From Candidatus Poseidoniales archaeon (lineage in GTDB: Archaea > Thermoplasmatota > Poseidoniia > Poseidoniales > Poseidoniaceae), in NCBI GenBank assembly GCA_028283345.1, contig JAPOGE010000017.1:1-33028 (forward strand): 33,028 nucleotides of DNA, in the 5' to 3' direction. Numbering within the stretch: position 1 is the first letter of the stretch; each line of letters begins with the position of its first letter. Below, piece after piece: positions 1 to 8,305 of the stretch. Below the pieces are notes generated by a model. That model saw only the letters and a program-made list of their open reading frames with translations. It searched no databases and was not told where the DNA came from. The position numbers and the translations under genes are program-made.

Positions 1-1109
1 GCTGAACAAATATCGGTGCCATCCTCAGTAATTACCCATGTATTCGTTGTTGTACCTGTAGCACTTGGTGTGATTGTTAGGTCTGTATTTTGATTCCAAG
101 TCTGGCAACCAAACCATTGAGTGCTTCCAGATGAATGCTCAATAATTACATAAAAATTATCTGCATTACAGTCCTCTTCACTTATTCCAGTAGCAATACC
201 TGAATCCAAGGTTAAGGTTGCAATAATATCACTGGTTCCTGTTGTGAACGAAGTACCTGCTGTCAATGAGAATGTCGGAATCTGTGGGCAAGGACTAGCT
301 CCATTGCCCATAATCCAATCATAGTCGGAAGTTGGAATGAAAGGTTGCAACCAAGTGCTATCCATGATGTCATAAGCAGTGATGAAATGATAACTTCCAA
401 TGGGATTGTATAGATTGGGGTCAAATGCAGACATGGTTTGTGAAGACATCCCTGTGGCGCCACCATCATCAATTGCGATTACTGTGATTGTTCTTGTAAT
501 GCTAAGCAAACAAGTAGATGGAGTCATTGACTTGTGAACGGTCAATCCTTGGTCAAGTGGTACAGCAAATAACCCAGATATCACATTTCCATTTGGGAGC
601 GTATAATCATCTTCCGAATGCACTCCGGAATTACTTGGAAGATTGATATCTATAGCATTGTCACCATCATAATCAATACCGATTTGCGAAATAGTTCCAT
701 CAATATCTTTCGCATCCCAATGTAAGCCTATTAGGCTGTGATCTGGTTCGCCATTTCCTGAAATATCGGTTACTAAACCATCATCAAGAAACCAATAATT
801 GGTTTCAACTATTGGCACTTGATTCAACACTACATTTGCACTGGAACCTCCAATTTGAACAACTTGCCATCCAGTGGACATACAAGCTTGGAAATTTGTA
901 TCGGCCTCTACATAATACAGGCGGCCGAGTATAGATGTAACACAGTTTGGCAAATCACTTGCTGATGGAACATAATATGTCGGCCAATCATCTGTATCTT
1001 CTAAAATAATATCATCACCTTCGTCAGTTTCAATATCATTTCCGCCGATACAACCAGAAAGGGATACAGTCATCATCATCAAACAAATTACAAGGGGTAC
1101 TCTTCGCAT
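1..1109 (-). CDS. Secreted lipoprotein, 3' end truncated by the window edge; N-terminal DLPNC..GRLYYV..FQAC module
   Basis: Manual reverse-complement translation from ATG at 1109 is open to the window edge (MRRVPLVICLMMMTVSLSGCIGGNDIETDEGDD...DDWPTYYVPSASDLPNCVTSILGRLYYVEADTNFQACMSTGWQVV...). Lipobox LSGC. Absent from the ORF track because no stop lies inside the window. Confidence 0.9.
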   Translation of the reverse strand, partial: MRRVPLVICLMMMTVSLSGCIGGNDIETDEGDDIILEDTDDWPTYYVPSASDLPNCVTSILGRLYYVEADTNFQACMSTGWQVVQIGGSSANVVLNQVPIVETNYWFLDDGLVTDISGNGEPDHSLIGLHWDAKDIDGTISQIGIDYDGDNAIDINLPSNSGVHSEDDYTLPNGNVISGLFAVPLDQGLTVHKSMTPSTCLLSITRTITVIAIDDGGATGMSSQTMSAFDPNLYNPIGSYHFITAYDIMDSTWLQPFIPTSDYDWIMGNGASPCPQIPTFSLTAGTSFTTGTSDIIATLTLDSGIATGISEEDCNADNFYVIIEHSSGSTQWFGCQTWNQNTDLTITPSATGTTTNTWVITEDGTDICS

Positions 1110-1315
1110 GGATACTTGTTGTTGAGGTAATCAATTAATCATTGTCCATTTATTTCAATATACCAAATAATCGAATATGGACTGTTCGCAAGGGTCTATC
1201 CGAATACCCATGCGAATGGCTTTGTTGTTTGAATGGGCTTTGCGTGGGTCCTTCGGAACGCTACCCATCCAACAGGTTAAACCCACCCCGGGCACTCAGC
1301 GGTATGTTTTTCTGT

Positions 1316-1687
1316 TCAGATCATTTCCCGGGCCGCTTCAACATCGTCGACAGTGAAGGCGATGACGCCTTGGGTTTCATCTTTTGACATGATGTAGATT
1401 GACTTGATATTGATTCCGGCATTGGCCATCGTCCGAGATAGCCCGGCCAGCGCCCCCGGCTGGTGCGGTAGGGTGACCAAGAGCACTTCCTCGACGTGGT
1501 ATTCATGTCCCAAGGAATCCAATACCGCGCAGGTCGCCTCGTAATCCTCGGTCACTATCGCCAATACCGCTCCGGTTGCGGTCATCGCCGCCGCGGTCAG
1601 GATATTTATTTGATTTTCAGCCAGGGATTCGCACAGACTCGCCATCTCTCCGGGGAGGTCGGGTAACTTGATGCAGTACTCACGCAT
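1316..1687 (-). CDS. Small tandem ACT-domain protein (putative amino-acid-binding regulator)
   Basis: MREYCIKLPDLPGEMASLCESLAENQINIL... followed by VTLPHQPGALAGLSRTMANAGINIKSIYI; two ACT-like halves with the L-P/H-x-P-G-x-L/M-A signature. Start chosen at the internal ATG 1687 rather than the long N-terminal ORF extension. Confidence 0.8.
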   Translation of the reverse strand: MREYCIKLPDLPGEMASLCESLAENQINILTAAAMTATGAVLAIVTEDYEATCAVLDSLGHEYHVEEVLLVTLPHQPGALAGLSRTMANAGINIKSIYIMSKDETQGVIAFTVDDVEAAREMI

Positions 1688-1835
1688 GCTCCCAACCCAA
1701 CACATTTCACCTATGAGGATTATTGAGGGAAAGTGGAAAAGTTCCCGTTTCGCGGCACAAACATGGTTTCGGAATAGACAAAGAGGATGACTCGCGAGCG
1801 AATCCTTGATGTTTGAGGTGCCGAGCCGGCAATTG

Positions 1836-3038
1836 ATGACCCGACCTGCCGTGGCCACCCTGTTGCTGTCCCTTCTCACCATCACCAGTTCGATGGCCGG
1901 TTGTTTCGCTGATGATGATGATGGCAGGGTAACTCTGCGAGCCGATTTCGCCTATGAGCCGAGCACCAACATCAAGGTGAGTGATTCGGTTTTTTTCAAC
2001 GCTTCGGCTTCCTTACCCCAAGATGGGACCTTAACCTATCGTTGGGATTTCAATGGCGATGGCTCGGTCGATGATACCGGTCGTACCGCCACGTGGTCAT
2101 ACCCTCTGGAGGGGAATTACAGCGTGATACTCACCGTCACCGATGGCAATAGAGATGACCAGGTGACCAAGCAGTTGACGGTTCTGGGAGCCGATGCCGC
2201 GGTGCCGACCGCCGATCCGGGAACGACCTGGGCTGAGGATGACTGCGACGGTGATGATGGCGCCAATCCCTCAAATGATAACGACCGCTATCTCATCTAC
2301 ATCTGCGAGGATAAAGATTCAACCGACAATGAGGTTGATGCCACCACCAATATCCTGCTCGACTCGAGTGCCAGTACCGCCGGTGGAGAACAGGCCTATC
2401 TCACCCAGTGGTCGTGGGACCTCGACACCAAGACCGATAGCGACGAGGATGGAATTGCTGACAATGATGACGATGCCAGCGGCGAGACCTTTGAATGGAC
2501 TGGGATTGCCCCGGGAGAATATGAATTACGGCTAAGGGTCTCCAATGACGAGGGATTCAATGATTCGATGAAATTCAAGGTCTATGTCAACTATGTGGGA
2601 ATCTGGAAAGATTTCAATCAGCCCGGCAGCACTTCGACAACCGGCAATGGCCAGCCCGGCGAGACCTGGTTTGAGTACACCGTGGTTTACGATGACGATG
2701 CCGGCAATACCATCGTCCGGGCTGAATTCTGGTTGACCTATCCCATACAGGATAGTGATTGGGTGGTCGGCGGCGGCAGTGAGCAGAATCGCAATAAATT
2801 GGATATTTACATTTTCAATGAGAGCGATGATGAGGTTTGGAATACCTCGGCAATTCCGGATGAACAGAGAACCGCAGGTGAGTGTTCCGAGGATGATTAC
2901 TGCCTGCAGACTTCGATATCCCGCTCGCAGATGCGCGACGACCGTTACAACGATGGTGAGTGGACGGTGAAGATCCACAATGACCGCTACAATGATGTGC
3001 AAGTGGTTGAGTTCAGAATCCTACTCACTTACAAATAG
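1836..3038 (+). CDS. PKD-domain lipoprotein with acidic low-complexity segments
   Basis: Signal peptide with lipobox SMAGC; PKD-like segment (FFNASASLPQDGTLTYRWDFNGDGSVDDTGRTATWSYPLEGNYSVILTVTD) and a second, related segment (ILLDSSAS...QWSWDLDTKTDSDEDGI...GEYELRLRVSND). Confidence 0.85.
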   Translation: MTRPAVATLLLSLLTITSSMAGCFADDDDGRVTLRADFAYEPSTNIKVSDSVFFNASASLPQDGTLTYRWDFNGDGSVDDTGRTATWSYPLEGNYSVILTVTDGNRDDQVTKQLTVLGADAAVPTADPGTTWAEDDCDGDDGANPSNDNDRYLIYICEDKDSTDNEVDATTNILLDSSASTAGGEQAYLTQWSWDLDTKTDSDEDGIADNDDDASGETFEWTGIAPGEYELRLRVSNDEGFNDSMKFKVYVNYVGIWKDFNQPGSTSTTGNGQPGETWFEYTVVYDDDAGNTIVRAEFWLTYPIQDSDWVVGGGSEQNRNKLDIYIFNESDDEVWNTSAIPDEQRTAGECSEDDYCLQTSISRSQMRDDRYNDGEWTVKIHNDRYNDVQVVEFRILLTYK

Positions 3039-3076
3039 CGAAGGCCACTAGGATTCGCTTCTAGGCACGGCCTTCG
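3039..3076. repeat. Inverted repeat / hairpin between convergent genes
   Basis: cgaaggcc (3039-3046) and ggccttcg (3069-3076) are perfect 8-bp inverted arms; the enclosed sequence also has ctag...ctag. Confidence 0.6.
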
Positions 3077-3088
3077 TTCAAAGGGAGT

Positions 3089-3496
3089 TTAGGCTAAAAC
3101 TGGAATTGGGATGGTACCCCTGCGGTCTTGGCTGGCTTCATCTAAGGGGACACCGAGCCGCTCGGCCAGAGCCCGGTCAATCTCGACCCTGACCGTAAGG
3201 GTCGCCTGGCCCATCGATTTACCCTGGGCATCGGTGCGCAAGGACACTGTTCCCCCACCTTGCAGGGCTTTCTCCATGATACAATTCAGTGCCCCGATTC
3301 CCGGCACCTCGTAGACCTTGATACGCCCTAGGACCTGCTCTTCCCAGGCCTCGGCCAACCAGCCGCTGGTCACCCCTTGCTTGAGCACCGGAAACCAGTG
3401 TCGTTCACGGGCGATGATGCCGATATTAACCATATCACCCTTGTCGCCGGAACGGGCGTGGGCGATTACCCCCAACGGCAGCCAGACCGTGCTCAA
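3089..3496 (-). CDS. AtuA C-terminal (ferredoxin-fold-like) domain protein
   Basis: IAHARSGDKGDMVNIGIIAR signature of the C-terminal domain of acyclic terpene utilisation AtuA-type proteins; overlaps the upstream AtuA-N gene by 4 bp. Confidence 0.8.
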   Translation of the reverse strand: MSTVWLPLGVIAHARSGDKGDMVNIGIIARERHWFPVLKQGVTSGWLAEAWEEQVLGRIKVYEVPGIGALNCIMEKALQGGGTVSLRTDAQGKSMGQATLTVRVEIDRALAERLGVPLDEASQDRRGTIPIPVLA

Positions 3497-5085
3497 TCGA
3501 CCTTCCCCCTACCGACTGGTCGCTCGAGTCCACGCAGAACCCGGCCGGCGATTCGCTTGGTGATTATACGGTTCTCATTCTCAGATATCCTTTGCAGGCG
3601 ATTGAAGACCCGAGTCTCCAAATCCGGGCGGCGCTCGGTCAAGGCCTTGCGCAGGGTTCTCAGCATCGGAATCTCAACTCTGGCTTCTACGGTCTCCCGA
3701 CTCACCAAGAGCGGTACAAAGCGCAATTGTGATCGGGGGCGCGGTCGGGCTGAATAGCCACACACCCCGGCCGGGCCGGTCAGCACCAACGGTGCCACCG
3801 ACTTGCCGAAAATCTCGACATCGGTACGGTTCGGGGATTTCACCGACCAGCGAATCATCACTTCCGGCAGGTCCTCCTGGAGTTCTATCCCCCCCTTCGG
3901 CATGGTGATTCCGGTGCCGAGGAACTCGGTGTGAATGACCAATTCATCCAGCCTCGCAAGGCGGCTGAGGAGGATGTAATCGGTCGCCTTGGCCTTGGCG
4001 ATGGCCTGCGGGCCTGGTACCAGCAGCGTTGCCGATGTGAACCAGCCGTCCAAAAAGCATGATGAGACCTTGAGATTATCGGGTCGCGGCCGCCCACGTG
4101 CCCCCGCCACCGCTACCCGGTCGGTACCGATTTCGTCGAGAGATACCGCGGTGATGTCGAGAATCACATCGGGGGTGAGATATGAAGCCGGATCGCCGAT
4201 TTCGTACAACATCTGCTCGGCGACATTGGCGCGGGTCACGGCACCACCACTTCCTTCTGGCTTGGTGATGACCGACGAACCGTCGGTGGCGATCTCAGCG
4301 ATTGGATAGCCGAGATTCACCAAGTCGGTGATATCGGCCCACGAATCGGCATTTCCACCGGTTACCTGAGCCCCACATTCGATTAAATGCCCGGCCAAGG
4401 TCCATCCGGCGATAACATCCAGCGGGTGGTGTAATTCCATCGGTGCCCAAGATTCTATCGGGCTGCAGATCGGTAACTCCGCCGCTACGGAGTTCTTCGC
4501 CCAACCCTCGGCATGTAACATCGAACCGACGATGAGGCTGGCATCCGCGACCCGCCCGCTGAGCACGATATCCGCACCCTGCTCGAGTGCTCTGGCGATA
4601 GGGCCTGCACCGATGTAGGCATGGGCAGAAATCAATTTCGCCGTCAGGGCTTCATCCACCGTTTTACCCGATAAATCGGTAAGAATCCCATCGGCGTTCA
4701 TATGCTCGATTTGTGGATGAATATCATCCCCCACCACCATCGCGATCTGGCAATCGACCCATCCCAGTGCACACGCCAGCCCGAGCACTGCCTCGGCGCA
4801 GGCACCCGGGTTAGCTCCCCCGGCATTGGTGACCAATTTGGTGTTGTTTTTCTTGAGCAATTCCAAGCCTCCGGCTTCGAGCCAATCGAACAGGTCGGTG
4901 GCCCAGCCCGAGGTTTTATCGCGCGCCTTCTGTTTGTGCATTATCGACATCGTGACTTCGGAGAGATAATCCATCGTCAGATAATCGACATCAGCCCCTT
5001 CCATCAGGGTGATTGGCGCCATCACCTGGTCACCCCAAAATCCGCCAGCACCGGCGATACGAGTGACACCTCCTTGTGCAGGCAT
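3493..5085 (-). CDS. AtuA-like (DUF1446) acyclic terpene utilisation family N-terminal protein
   Basis: RIAGAGGFWGDQVMAP...DYLTMDYLSEVTMSIM...NAGGANPGACAEAV...ILTDLSGK...AHAYIGAGPIARALEQGADIVLSGRVADASLIVG; characteristic family motifs. Confidence 0.88.
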   Translation of the reverse strand: MPAQGGVTRIAGAGGFWGDQVMAPITLMEGADVDYLTMDYLSEVTMSIMHKQKARDKTSGWATDLFDWLEAGGLELLKKNNTKLVTNAGGANPGACAEAVLGLACALGWVDCQIAMVVGDDIHPQIEHMNADGILTDLSGKTVDEALTAKLISAHAYIGAGPIARALEQGADIVLSGRVADASLIVGSMLHAEGWAKNSVAAELPICSPIESWAPMELHHPLDVIAGWTLAGHLIECGAQVTGGNADSWADITDLVNLGYPIAEIATDGSSVITKPEGSGGAVTRANVAEQMLYEIGDPASYLTPDVILDITAVSLDEIGTDRVAVAGARGRPRPDNLKVSSCFLDGWFTSATLLVPGPQAIAKAKATDYILLSRLARLDELVIHTEFLGTGITMPKGGIELQEDLPEVMIRWSVKSPNRTDVEIFGKSVAPLVLTGPAGVCGYSARPRPRSQLRFVPLLVSRETVEARVEIPMLRTLRKALTERRPDLETRVFNRLQRISENENRIITKRIAGRVLRGLERPVGRGKVD

Positions 5086-5302
5086 GGTGTTGAAGTCTGC
5101 ACTGACATACTTCTCCTTTTCGATTACTGGGCAATATTGTGAGGGTGCTTGGTAATGTGATAGAATTGAAATAAAACGTTATTTCATGACCAGAGAAACG
5201 GCTCACCTCTCTCCCTTCGAGGGAATTGGCACGACGCGGATTAATACCGGCGCGTTGAAATAGGGGATGGCTGTCGCCGGGTCGATAATTGGAGAAAATA
5301 CC

Positions 5303-6592
5303 ATGAGTTCGCGATGGGAAGATAAGAGCAAACCGCACCTGAACATAGTTTTCATCGGTCACGTCGACCACGGGAAATCGACCACAGTAGGACGAATGAT
5401 GCTGGACAGCGGTCATATCGAAGCGCACGTTATCGAGAAGTTTGAGAAGGAAGCGGCGGAGCGCGGCAAGGCCGGGTTCGGTTTCGCTTACGTCATGGAC
5501 GGATTGAAGGAAGAGCGCGAGCGCGGTATCACAATCGATGTGGCGCATAAGGAATTCTTCACCCCTAACTATTATTGGACTGTTATCGATGCTCCTGGCC
5601 ACCGTGATTTCGTCAAGAACATGATCACTGGTACCAGCCAAGCCGATGCCGCGGTACTACTCTGTGCGGCTAACGATGGCGTCAACGCCCAGACCAAGGA
5701 GCACGCTTTCCTGGCTCGTGTTCTCGGCGTCAAGCAACTCATCGTTCTGGTCAATAAGATGGATATCTCCGGTGTCGAGTGGTCTGAGGACAAGTACAAG
5801 GAATCCTGTAGTCAGGTCAGCGACCTGCTGAAGATGGCTGGCTTCAAACCAGATGACGTGCCGATGATTCCCGCCTCCGCCATTGAGGGTGACAACATCT
5901 TCAACAAGTCGGATAAGATGTCATGGTATAGTGGCCCAACCCTGTTTGAGGCGATCGACCAGATTCAGATGCCACCCAAGCCAATCGACAAACCGCTACG
6001 AATGCCAATCCAAGACGTATACAAGATCGGCGGAATCGGTACCGTGCCGGTAGGCAAGATCGAGACCGGTGTCCTTCATGCTGGAAAGACCATCGTCTTC
6101 AATCCAAGTCAGGAGAGTGGTGAGGTAAAGAGTATCGAGATGCATCACACCACGGTGCCCAAGGCCGGGCCTGGAGACAACGTCGGTTTCAACGTCCGTG
6201 GACTTTCCGCCACCGACATCCGTCGTGGTGACGTTGCTGGATATACCGACAACGAGCCGACTTTCGTCCGCCACGATGAGTCCTTTGTCGGACAAATCCA
6301 AATAATGGACATACCAAAGGCGGTTTCCGTCGGCTACACTCCGGTATTCCACTGCCACACCGCTCAAGTTGCTTGCCGCTTCCTCGAACTTATCGAGAAG
6401 CAGAACAAGGCCGGTAAGGAGACCAGCCCCAGTTTCATGAAGACCGGTGATGCTGGATTGGTTCGCTTCCAACCGACCAAGCCACTGGCAATCGAGCAGA
6501 TGGACAAGTTCCCTGAACTTTCCCGCTTCGCCATTCGTGACATGGGCAAGACCGTAGCAGCTGGTGTTTGCATCAAGATTGATAAGAAGTGA
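5303..6592 (+). CDS. tuf: Translation elongation factor EF-1 alpha (aEF-Tu)
   Basis: [21 protein letters not shown] GTPase motifs and full-length EF-1A; start at ATG 5303 ([14 protein letters not shown]). Confidence 0.98.
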   Translation: MSSRWEDKSKPHLNIVFIGHVDHGKSTTVGRMMLDSGHIEAHVIEKFEKEAAERGKAGFGFAYVMDGLKEERERGITIDVAHKEFFTPNYYWTVIDAPGHRDFVKNMITGTSQADAAVLLCAANDGVNAQTKEHAFLARVLGVKQLIVLVNKMDISGVEWSEDKYKESCSQVSDLLKMAGFKPDDVPMIPASAIEGDNIFNKSDKMSWYSGPTLFEAIDQIQMPPKPIDKPLRMPIQDVYKIGGIGTVPVGKIETGVLHAGKTIVFNPSQESGEVKSIEMHHTTVPKAGPGDNVGFNVRGLSATDIRRGDVAGYTDNEPTFVRHDESFVGQIQIMDIPKAVSVGYTPVFHCHTAQVACRFLELIEKQNKAGKETSPSFMKTGDAGLVRFQPTKPLAIEQMDKFPELSRFAIRDMGKTVAAGVCIKIDKK

Positions 6593-6639
6593 GTCCCTGA
6601 GAATTAACTCTGATACAGGAAAGTAGGGAACGTGAATCA

Positions 6640-6969
6640 ATGGCTGGAGTCACCGTCATCAAATTGACTGGTGAGAATCACCGCGATATTGATTTCGTCA
6701 GCGACCAGATCAAGGCCATCTGCGATAGCGGTGGAGTTGAACTGCGCGGCCCGATACCACTACCTACTCGCCGTCTGATAGTCCCGTGCCGCAAGGCACC
6801 TTCCGGTGAGGGCAACGAGACCTACGACCACTGGGAGATGCGTATTCACAAGCGTCTGCTGGAGATGAAGATCAGCACCGCCAAGGACCAGACTGCACTA
6901 AGGAGCATTGCGAGGATCTCCATCCCTGACACAGTCAGTATTGAACTCAGTATGCGGACCGTCAACTGA
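6640..6969 (+). CDS. rps10: Small ribosomal subunit protein uS10
   Basis: 109 aa; IKLTGENHRDIDFVSDQIKAICDSGGVELRGPIPLPTRRLIVPCRKAPSGEG...HWEMRIHKRLLEM; directly downstream of EF-1alpha as in many archaea. Confidence 0.97.
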   Translation: MAGVTVIKLTGENHRDIDFVSDQIKAICDSGGVELRGPIPLPTRRLIVPCRKAPSGEGNETYDHWEMRIHKRLLEMKISTAKDQTALRSIARISIPDTVSIELSMRTVN

Positions 6970-7009
6970 AAGCCGTAACGTGGCCTCGCTACACCATGTC
7001 GCTTTTGGC

Positions 7010-7212
7010 GATGAATACATTCGCTACGCTCTTATCGTGTTTGTCACGTTGCGGCTTTCCAAGGTTGTAAGGGGCTGAAGTATTCGGAACGTTACTGTTC
7101 ATGCGAATTTTTCTCTACGAATTTTCCAAGGCTGTGTGGGTCCGAGGATTTGGAACCTTGGCGTCGATGCAAATAATTCGCTACGCTATAAGCGCGTACT
7201 TCAAGTTGCGGC
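7010..7212. repeat. Interleaved degenerate direct repeats (A-B-B'-A') in intergenic DNA
   Basis: A: attcgctacgct at 7019-7030 and gttgcggc at 7048-7055; A': the same words at 7176-7187 and 7205-7212 with identical 29-nt spacing. B: tttccaagg...ggaac 7056-7090; B': 7123-7156. Confidence 0.65.
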
Positions 7213-7235
7213 GCGAAGGTGTTTTCGGGTACCCT

Positions 7236-8288
7236 CTACAATGCGGCGACTTCAGCGACCCCGGCATCGACGAGGTAGGTCGCCATGTCTGCATCCAACA
7301 CGTGGATATCACCTTCTGAGAGTTTCAATCCAGCACCATCCTCGGTCAAGACTTCATCTTCTTGGCTGACGAGGATTCGAATTCGGGTCAGGACATTCGG
7401 GGCTGTCGGTTCGGCTTTGGTGGTTGCCACCGGCTCGGTTGAACTCACGGGGGATTCAGCTTTGGTGGTTGCCACCGGCTCGGTTGAACCCTCGATTAGA
7501 TTATCGAGCACGATGGTAGGTTGGGCCTCGGCTGGGGCTAGATCCCATACAGATATGTCCTCACCCCCAGGCACTGCTCGGGTTTCTGGAATAGGTTGGT
7601 TGGCCTGCTCCATCATCTCGGGAAAGGCCTCGATCTGGGCAATCAGTTCCTCCTCATCGAATTCAGGCTCCCGATATTCTTCCTCATATCGCTCCTCCAA
7701 CTCGACCGGCGGTGCCCCTTGTCCGGTCAGTCCGCCAGCCTGCTCGACGAAGTCGTCCAATTGCTTTGTACCCACGGCCAGGACCGGGATGGCGGACATT
7801 TCACCGACCCCTTGAATCATCTCTTCCCAACCGATATTACGCTTGAATCTGCTCAGCAATTGTCCAAGCCCATCGTAGAATTCTCGCTCCATCGGGTCGT
7901 AACGCGACCAATCCAAAGGCGCTAGAGGCCGGCCTCCATCGCCATTGACACTACTGCGAAGTTCGGCAGTAACCGCGTGATGCAATAGTGTCACCAGCCG
8001 CTTGCGGGAAAGGTCGGCCATCGCTCGGCGTACATTTGCTTGTCGCCGGCTGGCGGCGATGGCCGCCGATGAATGCCCTTCACCGCGCACGATTTCATTG
8101 AGATTGGTTTCGATATGGTTGAGCAGATTGCTTACTTCCTGCCAAAATTCGGATCTGGGCATCGGCATTGGATGGTTCCTCTCCAACTGCTGACGCTGGA
8201 GGGAATAGAGTTGGTCTTCGACCTTTCGGGCGCGCTCGTCGCCCATCTCAGGTAACTCTTCCCGCCCGACCATGTCGTTCGGTGGCAT
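7236..8288 (-). CDS. GINS-complex subunit-like protein (GINS51/15-like) with long acidic linker
   Basis: N-terminal helical region (RRAMADLSRKRLVTLLHHAV...DPMEREFYDGLGQLLSRFK) and a C-terminal small beta domain (TRIRILVSQEDEVLTEDGAGLKLSEGDIHVLDADMATYLVDAGVAEV), joined by a Glu/Pro-rich linker. The exact start is uncertain. Confidence 0.65.
   Translation of the reverse strand: MPPNDMVGREELPEMGDERARKVEDQLYSLQRQQLERNHPMPMPRSEFWQEVSNLLNHIETNLNEIVRGEGHSSAAIAASRRQANVRRAMADLSRKRLVTLLHHAVTAELRSSVNGDGGRPLAPLDWSRYDPMEREFYDGLGQLLSRFKRNIGWEEMIQGVGEMSAIPVLAVGTKQLDDFVEQAGGLTGQGAPPVELEERYEEEYREPEFDEEELIAQIEAFPEMMEQANQPIPETRAVPGGEDISVWDLAPAEAQPTIVLDNLIEGSTEPVATTKAESPVSSTEPVATTKAEPTAPNVLTRIRILVSQEDEVLTEDGAGLKLSEGDIHVLDADMATYLVDAGVAEVAAL
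7414..7489. repeat. Exact 31-bp direct repeat, 45-bp period, inside the GINS-like linker
   Basis: gctttggtggttgccaccggctcggttgaac at 7414-7444 and 7459-7489; encodes the repeated STEPVATTKAE. Confidence 0.9.
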
Positions 8289-8305
8289 TGCGGCTACGGG
8301 GCTCT

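Noticed and set aside
1142-1387. 81-aa plus-strand ORF
   Set aside because: No recognisable domain; overlaps the 3' end of the ACT gene and noncoding DNA; likely spurious.
2532-3002. 156-aa minus-strand ORF over the PKD lipoprotein
   Set aside because: Antisense shadow of a supported CDS.
3088-3098. tttaggctaaa as another DtxR-like operator
   Set aside because: Falls at the stop codon of the AtuA-C gene at a 3' end, not a promoter; short and imperfect compared with 17351-17370.
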